Of a stretch of 46,644 nt of DNA, positions 41,379 to 46,644 are shown piece after piece. The notes beneath the pieces are model-generated. The model had not been told where the DNA came from. It searched no databases and saw only the letters and a program-made list of their open reading frames with translations. The DNA comes from Telmatospirillum sp. GTDB lineage: Bacteria; Pseudomonadota; Alphaproteobacteria; Rhodospirillales; Magnetospirillaceae. A program made the translations under genes and the position numbers. The DNA lies in NCBI GenBank assembly GCA_009712185.1, contig WASQ01000061.1:1-46644 (forward strand), in the 5' to 3' direction. Position 1 is the stretch's first letter; every line of letters begins with the position of its first letter.

Positions 41379-43177
41379 TCCAACAGACGATCGCCGTCAT
41401 CGCGGTCAACGCCGCCGGACGCGAGACCGCCTCGCGCATTGCCGCCCTGCTGCCCGGAGCCCGCCTGCACGGACGGACCGGCCGGATCGATGACTGCGAC
41501 GTCCCCTTCGCCGAAACCACCGCCCATGTCCGTCAACTTTTCGGCGACGGCGTCCCGGTCGTCGCGGTTTGCGCGGCCGGGATTCTGATCCGCGCGGTCG
41601 CCCCGCTGTTGCTCGACAAACGCGCCGAGCCTCCGGTCATCGCGGTGTCGCCCGATGGGGCGTCCGTGGTGCCGCTGCTGGGCGGCCACCACGGCGCCAA
41701 CCGGCTGGCCCGCCATATCGCGGCCGGCCTCAAAGGCCATGCGGCGATCACCACGGCAGGCGATGTCGCGCTGGGACTGGCGCTCGACGACCCGCCCCGG
41801 GGATGGCATGTCGCCAATCCCGCCCTTGCCAAGCCGGTGGCGTCGGCCCTGCTGGCCGGCGAACCGGTCCGACTGGCGGTGGATGCGGCGCGCGGCCAGT
41901 CGGCCTGGATCTCCGCCCCCGGGCTGGGGACGGAGGGCGCGTTCGGCATCCATGTGACCGACCGGGCGGTCGAAAGCACGCGCGATCTGATCCTGCATCC
42001 GCCGGTTCTTGCTCTGGGCGTCGGATGTTCCCGGGGCGCGACCGCCGACGAATTGAAGGCCCTGGTCGCCGACAGCCTGGCGGACGCCGGTTATGCGCAA
42101 GGGTCGGTGGCGCTGGTGGCGTCGCTCGATCTCAAGGCGGACGAGGACGCGGTCCACGCGCTGGCCGCCGGTCTCGGCGTTCCGGCCCGCTTTTTCACAC
42201 CGGCCGAACTGGAGGCCGAGACCCCGCGCCTCGCCAATCCGTCCGAGGTCGTGTTCGCCGAGACCGGTTGCCATGGTGTGGCCGAGGCGGCGGCGCTGGC
42301 CGCGGCCGGCCCGGGCGCCGAACTGGTGCTGACCAAGCGGAAATCAGCCATGGCGACCTGCGCGGTCGCCCGCTCGGCGGCGGCGCTGCATCCGCAGCGG
42401 ATCGGCCGGCCGCGCGGCCGCCTGTTCGTCGTCGGTATCGGGCCGGGCGGCCCGGCGTCGCGCACCTTCGAGGCGGCCAGCGCCATCGCGCGCTCCTCCG
42501 ATCTGGTGGGATACAAGCTTTATCTTGACCTGATCGCCGACATCTCGGCGGGCAAGACCTGCCATGCCGGCGCCATGAAGGCTGAGGAGACGCGGGTCCG
42601 CCAGGCGCTGGATCTGGCCGCCGAGGGCCGGTCCGTCTCCCTCGTCTGCTCGGGCGACGCCGGTATCTATGCCATGGCGACCCTGGTGTTCGAACTGATC
42701 GATCGCGAGGACCTGCCCGGATGGAACCGCATCGAGGTCAGCGTGATCCCCGGAATCTCCGCGCTTCAGGGGGCGGCGGCGCGTGCCGGGGCCATCATCA
42801 ACCACGACTTCTGCGCTATTTCCCTGTCCGACCTGCTGACCCCCTGGCCGCACATCGAACGGCGGATCCAGGCGGCGGCGGAGGGGGATTTCGTCGTCGC
42901 CTTTTATAATCCGGTGTCAAAGCGCCGGCGGGAACAACTGCCGTCGGCGCGGCGGATCCTGCTCGGCCATCGCCCGGCCTCGACGCCGGTCGTCCTGGCA
43001 CGCAATGTCGGACGCGACGGCGAAAGGATCACAGTCACCACCCTCGACGCCCTCGATCCGGCCGATGTCGACATGCTGACCGTTGTCCTGGTCGGCAATT
43101 CCGAAACCCGTACCGTCACCCGCGCCGGCAAGGTCTGGGCCTATACGCCGCGCGGCTACGCCAGCAAATGGGAGTGA
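41369..43177 (+). CDS. CbiG-CobJ fusion: cobalt-precorrin-5A hydrolase / precorrin-3B C17-methyltransferase
   Basis: A 602-residue fusion. Residues 1 to about 345 are CbiG (VVAVCAAGILIRAVAPLL, PLLGGHHGANRLAR, VLALGVGCSRGAT). From about 350 on is a CobJ/CbiH methylase (FVVGIGPGGPASRTFEA, VCSGDAGIYAMA, VIPGISALQGAAARAGA). CbiG opens the delta-lactone ring and the methylase contracts the corrin ring. CbiG belongs to the early-cobalt route and agrees with CbiX. The start is a GTG at 41369 with AGGGGA upstream, overlapping cobI by 10 bases. Confidence 0.92.
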   Translation: MDVIQQTIAVIAVNAAGRETASRIAALLPGARLHGRTGRIDDCDVPFAETTAHVRQLFGDGVPVVAVCAAGILIRAVAPLLLDKRAEPPVIAVSPDGASVVPLLGGHHGANRLARHIAAGLKGHAAITTAGDVALGLALDDPPRGWHVANPALAKPVASALLAGEPVRLAVDAARGQSAWISAPGLGTEGAFGIHVTDRAVESTRDLILHPPVLALGVGCSRGATADELKALVADSLADAGYAQGSVALVASLDLKADEDAVHALAAGLGVPARFFTPAELEAETPRLANPSEVVFAETGCHGVAEAAALAAAGPGAELVLTKRKSAMATCAVARSAAALHPQRIGRPRGRLFVVGIGPGGPASRTFEAASAIARSSDLVGYKLYLDLIADISAGKTCHAGAMKAEETRVRQALDLAAEGRSVSLVCSGDAGIYAMATLVFELIDREDLPGWNRIEVSVIPGISALQGAAARAGAIINHDFCAISLSDLLTPWPHIERRIQAAAEGDFVVAFYNPVSKRRREQLPSARRILLGHRPASTPVVLARNVGRDGERITVTTLDALDPADVDMLTVVLVGNSETRTVTRAGKVWAYTPRGYASKWE

Positions 43178-43183
43178 TCAGCG

Positions 43184-43954
43184 ATGACCGTACATTTCAT
43201 CGGTGCCGGCCCGGGCGCCCCTGACCTCATCACCGTCCGCGGCCTGAACCTGATCCGCCGTTGTCCGGTGGTCCTCTACGCCGGCTCCCTGGTTCCCGCC
43301 GAGGGCGTGGCGGACGCCCCGGCCGGCGCCCGGGTCATCGACACCGCGCCGATGACCCTGGACCAGATCATTGCGGAGATCGAGACGGCGCATGCGAACG
43401 GCCAGGACGTCGCCCGGGTTCATACCGGCGATCCGTCGATCTACGGCGCCATCGCCGAACAGATGCGCCGGCTTGACGCGCTTGGCATTCCCTATGACGT
43501 GACACCGGGGGTGTCCGCGTATGCCGCGGCGGCGGCGGCCTTCAACACGGAACTGACCCTGCCGGAAGTCAGTCAGACCGTCATTCTGACCAGGACCACG
43601 GTTCGCGCCTCGGCCATGCCGGAGCACGAGGATCTCGCCACCATCGGGGCCACGCGCGCCACCCTTGCGATTCACCTGTCGATCAACAACCTCGCCCATG
43701 TGGTGAAGGAACTGACGCCGCTTTACGGGGCGGACTGCCCTGTCGCCGTGGCCTACCGGGTCAGTTGGCCCGATCAGGCGTTCGTCAAGGGAACGCTGGC
43801 CGACATCCGCGACAAGGTCAAGGCGGCGGGATTCCAGAGAACGGCCCTGATCCTGGTGGGGCGGGTTCTGGACGGCGCCGATTTCCCCGACAGCCGCCTT
43901 TACGCCAAGGACTTCAGTCACGCCTCGCGGCCGGCTCAGGAACCGGCGGCCTGA
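43184..43954 (+). CDS. cobM: CobM/CbiF, precorrin-4 C11-methyltransferase
   Basis: A 256-residue tetrapyrrole methylase: [32 protein letters not shown] and [22 protein letters not shown]. It adds the C11 methyl group. It starts 6 bases after the fusion gene and is the last visible gene of the riboswitch operon; cbiC, cbiD, cobK and the lower-ligand genes are elsewhere. Confidence 0.93.
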   Translation: MTVHFIGAGPGAPDLITVRGLNLIRRCPVVLYAGSLVPAEGVADAPAGARVIDTAPMTLDQIIAEIETAHANGQDVARVHTGDPSIYGAIAEQMRRLDALGIPYDVTPGVSAYAAAAAAFNTELTLPEVSQTVILTRTTVRASAMPEHEDLATIGATRATLAIHLSINNLAHVVKELTPLYGADCPVAVAYRVSWPDQAFVKGTLADIRDKVKAAGFQRTALILVGRVLDGADFPDSRLYAKDFSHASRPAQEPAA

Positions 43955-43977
43955 TCGCCGTCCTATCGGGAAAAAGC

Positions 43978-44011
43978 GGGCGGTTCACGGCCGGAATGCC
44001 ACGAACCGCCC
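43978..44011 (+). terminator. Hairpin after cobM
   Basis: GGGCGGTTC (43978-43986) and GAACCGCCC (44003-44011) pair perfectly around a 16-base loop, 23 bases after the cobM stop. No T-run follows, so it is a possible Rho-dependent or weak terminator. Confidence 0.55.
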
Positions 44012-44111
44012 GTCAGGACTGTCTCCGGAACCGATGGAACATGGAAACCGGCTCCGGGACGTGTGATCAGCCCTACGCGGGAATCTTGACCATGCGACGG
44101 GATAAATTATG

Positions 44112-44128
44112 ATCAGTTGTAAACTGAT
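44112..44128. repeat. Palindrome upstream of tadG
   Basis: ATCAGTT (44112-44118) and AACTGAT (44122-44128) flank GTA within an AT-rich patch (ATAAATTATG before, ATAAAATT after), 68 bases before the ATG of the next gene. Position and symmetry suggest a promoter-operator. Confidence 0.5.
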
Positions 44129-44195
44129 ATAAAATTCTCCTTTCGCGATAGGCCGCCGTCGCGACCTCTTCCGATAGGATAGAGAGGTCTGCCCC

Positions 44196-45797
44196 ATGTC
44201 CTGGTCCAGCCTATGGCCTTCGCGTCGCGCCTTCCTGTCTGACGAGCGCGGCGTTACCGGTCTCGTTGTCGCCTTCACCCTGACGACTATGGTCCTGATG
44301 CTGTTGTCCGGCATCGACATGATCCGTGTCCATATGATCAAGTCCAGAACACAGGCGGCCCTGGACGCGGCCGTTCTGGCGGCCGGACACGATCTTTCGG
44401 CCAATGACTGGCAGCAGCAGGGACGAACCTATTTCAATGCCAATCTGGGCAATGGCTATCTGGGCAGCACCGTTTCGAAAGCCCTGGCCTTTTCCAGCAA
44501 GGCAACCGCCAGCGGCGATCTGGTGACCGCCTCCGCCACGGTCACGGTCCCTCTGGTGACCGCGGCGTTTCTGCCCCTTGCCAGTTTCGACATCCCGGTT
44601 TCCAACACCGCCCAGCGCGTGGTGGCGGGCAAACTGGAACTGGCCTTAGCCATGGACAATACCGGTTCGATGGTCGACGACGGCAAGCTGGTGCAGATGA
44701 AACAGGCCGCGAAATCGCTGGTCACCGCCCTGTTCGGATCGGCGACCACCGGCGGCAATGTCTATATCGGACTTGTCCCCTTTACCGAAACCGTGCGCGC
44801 CGGTCGCGACTCCTCGGGGTTCGTTCATGCGGCCTGGCTGAAAGGGGGCAGGCCCGCTCACTATGCCGGCGCCGCCGACTGGGGTGGCTGCCTTTTCGAA
44901 CGGTCTCAGAAAGGATTGTTCACCCTGGACGCCACGACACCGGCCGCCCTGCCGTTCGAGGATTGGGCCGCGTCCCATTACGACTGGATCGCCTCCTGGC
45001 GCGGCGGGTCCTGGGGCGCCAGCCAGCCGCCGCCGGCATTTTCGAATTGTGGGCCGGGCGGCTGCAACTATGTCTCGAATGGCGGCCCGGTCAACGGGAC
45101 CCCGCCCCGGACCGACCGGAACGGTTACTATGGCTGCACGCAGACGCCGGTCACCTTTCTGTCCAGCGATCCGTCCCTGCTGAACGCCAATATCGATGCC
45201 ATGGTGGCCAACGGCAGCACCATGATCAGTTCCGGGATGCTGTGGGCATGGCGCATGCTGTCGCCGCCCTGGCGGGACCCCGTGATCGGATGGGGCAGCG
45301 CGACCTTGCCGAAGGATCCCGCCACAACCCTGACCAAGGCCATCGTGCTGCTGACCGACGGCAACAACGCCCCTTCCTATGTGATGCCCGGCGGCGGTTG
45401 GGGCGGCGGCTCCGCCTATTACATGCTGGGCCCCTACCAGGGCACGCCGCAGTCGTCCTCAGGATCGGCCACCAACGCCAACGGCAATATCCTGTTCGCG
45501 GTCCCTACCGCCACCGCCACCGCCCCCATCCACGTCACCCAGGGCGGCGACCCGGATTCCACCAGAGCCGCCGCCGACATCCTGACATCGGCCTGCACGA
45601 ACGCCCGCGCCGCCGGCATCACGGTTTTCACCATCGCGCTCAACACCGACGGGTCCGTCTCGGACAATACGCGGACGCTGCTGTCCAATTGCGCCTCCCT
45701 GCCGTCCTACTATTTCCCGGTGACCGACGCCGCGAACCTGACACGGGTGTTCGCTCAGATCACCAGCGCGCTTTCGGAATTGAAGCTGGTGAAGTGA
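44196..45797 (+). CDS. tadG: TadG-like pilus assembly protein with von Willebrand A domain
   Basis: A 533-residue protein. The N-terminal TadE/TadG-type segment has a single membrane helix (GLVVAFTLTTMVLMLLSGID) then RTQAALDAAVLAAG. A vWA domain begins at about 147 with the metal site DNTGSM (Asp154, Thr156, Ser158) and continues to IVLLTDGNN. A Gly/Trp-rich insertion occurs around 285-330 and 400-440. It is a Tad (Flp) pilus component or a pseudopilin-processed envelope protein. GAGAGG lies 8 bases before the ATG. The pilin gene follows 570 bases later. Confidence 0.8.
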   Translation: MSWSSLWPSRRAFLSDERGVTGLVVAFTLTTMVLMLLSGIDMIRVHMIKSRTQAALDAAVLAAGHDLSANDWQQQGRTYFNANLGNGYLGSTVSKALAFSSKATASGDLVTASATVTVPLVTAAFLPLASFDIPVSNTAQRVVAGKLELALAMDNTGSMVDDGKLVQMKQAAKSLVTALFGSATTGGNVYIGLVPFTETVRAGRDSSGFVHAAWLKGGRPAHYAGAADWGGCLFERSQKGLFTLDATTPAALPFEDWAASHYDWIASWRGGSWGASQPPPAFSNCGPGGCNYVSNGGPVNGTPPRTDRNGYYGCTQTPVTFLSSDPSLLNANIDAMVANGSTMISSGMLWAWRMLSPPWRDPVIGWGSATLPKDPATTLTKAIVLLTDGNNAPSYVMPGGGWGGGSAYYMLGPYQGTPQSSSGSATNANGNILFAVPTATATAPIHVTQGGDPDSTRAAADILTSACTNARAAGITVFTIALNTDGSVSDNTRTLLSNCASLPSYYFPVTDAANLTRVFAQITSALSELKLVK

Positions 45798-45883
45798 CCG
45801 TCCGGCATTGGACCGGCAAATGAACCGGTCCGATGCCCCATCCCGCCTGATCGACCGGCGGTCGCCGACCTTAAACCGGCAGT

Positions 45884-45934
45884 AAACGCCATGCGATATT
45901 TGCATTAATGAATTGCAAATATCGCATGGCGTTT
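45884..45934. repeat. Perfect 21-base inverted repeat
   Basis: Arms 45884-45904 and 45914-45934 pair without mismatch around a 9-base loop (TTAATGAAT). The arm begins AAACGCC and the other ends GGCGTTT, so it could serve as a bidirectional terminator, though its core is AT-rich. A second perfect palindrome, CGACAAATTGTCG (45935-45947), abuts it. Confidence 0.88.
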
Positions 45935-45983
45935 CGACAAATTGTCGCACTGCGGGACCCTGTTCACCGACGGGACCATCATC

Positions 45984-46005
45984 TGTCGCCCAGGCGACAT
46001 TTTTT
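45984..46005 (+). terminator. Intrinsic terminator downstream of tadG
   Basis: TGTCGC (45984-45989) and GCGACA (45994-45999) with a CCAG loop are followed at once by six T (46000-46005). A typical rightward intrinsic terminator, 187 bases after the tadG stop. Confidence 0.75.
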
Positions 46006-46312
46006 CACAGACCGGCGTAATCCACATTCTTCCAGCGTCTTATCGCCGTTTTTATGTTTTTTCTATTTTTAATTTTAAACGTTTTTAGGTCTTATTTTCG
46101 TTAAATTTTTTCTTTTCCCGCTGTTCTGCGCAGATGCAAAAACCCGCCTCGTCCTGTTTTACCAATATATGACGGAAGTGCAGCGTTTGATCTAACGCAA
46201 AGCCATTGTCCACCGTGCAGATATTTTTGTTTGCAGCACGAACGCGCAATTCTCCTTTTACGAGAGTTGCCGTCAGGGGGCATTTATTGCCTTGAAAAAT
46301 AAGAAGAAACGG

Positions 46313-46333
46313 CCCGCGCGACGATCGCGCGGG
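46313..46333 (+). repeat. GC-rich hairpin in the flp leader
   Basis: CCCGCGCGA (46313-46321) and TCGCGCGGG (46325-46333) pair perfectly around CGA, 31 bases before the flp start. In the message it may shield the 5' end and stabilise this abundant transcript, or terminate upstream reads. Confidence 0.65.
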
Positions 46334-46364
46334 AACGGACGACTCATCTTTCGGGAGAGGCAAC

Positions 46365-46550
46365 ATGATCTGCACACTTCGCCGTTTCATCGACGATTCC
46401 CGTGGCGTCGCGGCCCTCGAATATGCCCTGCTGGTCGGTCTGATCACGCTTGGCATCTACGCAGCCATGAGCACCGGCGAACTCAAAAGTAACCTGGGAA
46501 GCATCTTCAAAAGTCTCAGCGACGACATCAAAGCGGCGGCAACCCCGTAG
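46365..46550 (+). CDS. flp: Flp-family type IVb pilin
   Basis: A 61-residue prepilin. The short basic leader ends at Gly14, the cleavage point for the prepilin peptidase; the mature protein starts VAALEYALL, with the required Glu at +5 and Tyr at +6 of the Flp motif. A hydrophobic helix (ALLVGLITLGIYAAM) and a short Ser/Lys-rich tail follow. It is the main subunit of the Tad pilus. GGGAGAGG is a strong ribosome site. The leader hairpin at 46313 may stabilise the message. Confidence 0.93.
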   Translation: MICTLRRFIDDSRGVAALEYALLVGLITLGIYAAMSTGELKSNLGSIFKSLSDDIKAAATP

Positions 46551-46588
46551 GCCGCCCGGCGTTTTCCGCCCTTGAGGGAAACGGGAAG

Positions 46589-46644
46589 ATGTCCGCGCTT
46601 GTGGGGGCGGCCTTCCCATGGGCGGCGGTGGCGGTCTTCGCCAC
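46589..46644 (+). CDS. Start of a gene cut by the window edge, possibly prepilin peptidase (CpaA/TadV)
   Basis: From the ATG at 46589 the frame stays open to the edge with a hydrophobic N-terminus (MSALVGAAFPWAAVAVFA). GAGGGAA lies 8 bases before it. In Tad clusters the small membrane peptidase CpaA/TadV commonly follows the pilin, which suits this beginning, but 18 residues cannot prove it. Confidence 0.4.
   Translation, partial: MSALVGAAFPWAAVAVFA

Larger units (their letters stand above)
45798..46364. other. Non-coding region between tadG and flp
   Basis: There are 567 bases without a credible gene. From left to right: the long hairpin at 45884-45934, a palindrome at 45935-45947, a terminator at 45984-46005, an exceptionally T-rich tract at about 46025-46115, and the GC-rich leader hairpin at 46313-46333. 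Base composition is very unlike the flanking genes. The flp promoter should lie in this stretch, but I could not fix it. Confidence 0.6.

Noticed and set aside
45984-45999. TGTCG-N6-CGACA, a formal match to the generalised CooA operator upstream of flp.
   Set aside because: Six T follow directly and the halves form a perfect stem with a 4-base loop, so an intrinsic terminator explains it better.

Overview
The window is GC-rich DNA with dense, overlapping operons. It reads like a chromosomal segment of an alphaproteobacterium, most plausibly in or near the Rhodospirillales. The evidence is an XrtA-type exopolysaccharide locus, alphaproteobacterial fusions of cobalamin genes, a Tad/Flp pilus end and a CooA-like regulator. 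Species cannot be named from sequence alone. No rRNA, tRNA, CRISPR array or insertion sequence was seen.

Layout. (1) 168-8304, minus strand: exopolysaccharide genes of the XrtA/PEP-CTERM type (export lipoprotein, chain-length determinant, tyrosine autokinase, outer-membrane barrel, ATPase, deacetylase, FemAB-like protein). The exosortase itself is not in view. Divergent to it is a PilZ gene behind a consensus sigma-54 promoter. (2) 9372-17072: single genes and pairs: a thymidylate-kinase homologue with a ruined P-loop, a lipoprotein protease, an epimerase/metallophosphatase pair, an HD-GYP protein with a degenerate receiver, a methyltransferase, and an unrecognised two-gene unit. (3) 17341-34051: the most interesting part. 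An outer-membrane protein gene diverges from a plus-strand run, moaA to cysteine desulfurase (18758-33015), built around a MOP-type molybdenum hydroxylase. The accessory genes match in kind the poorly understood Desulfovibrio DVU_1551-1559 / TrsM-TrsS neighbourhood. Here the nucleotidyltransferase, HD and TrsS-like radical SAM parts are fused in one 874-residue protein. The run is followed by a CooA-like regulator with His77 conserved. The shared control region at 18262-18757 holds one exact and one near-exact copy of the CooA operator TGTCA-N6-CGACA. The near-exact copy lies at class II distance from a -10 box. This suggests a CO- or heme-responsive molybdoenzyme system. (4) 34292-38003: a MetQ-like binding protein, an unknown secreted or membrane protein, and a two-gene ABC-2 exporter. 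(5) 38104-43954: a cobalamin riboswitch and five corrin-ring genes (cbiX, cobL, cobI, a cbiG-cobJ fusion, cobM), mainly of the early-cobalt type. (6) 44196-46644: a TadG-like protein, the Flp pilin, striking hairpins between them, and probably the first codons of a prepilin peptidase.

How the parts may work together. In region 3, MoaA supplies early pterin cofactor. The nucleotidyltransferase domain probably adds the nucleotide. The cysteine desulfurase and XdhC probably supply the terminal sulfur. The FAD/iron-sulfur CCG protein probably carries electrons to or from the hydroxylase. The radical SAM, methyltransferase, adenylate-forming, phosphatase-like and cysteine-rich proteins have no assigned step and are the undescribed core. 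All protein assignments come from reading motifs and remembered family knowledge; no database search was run.
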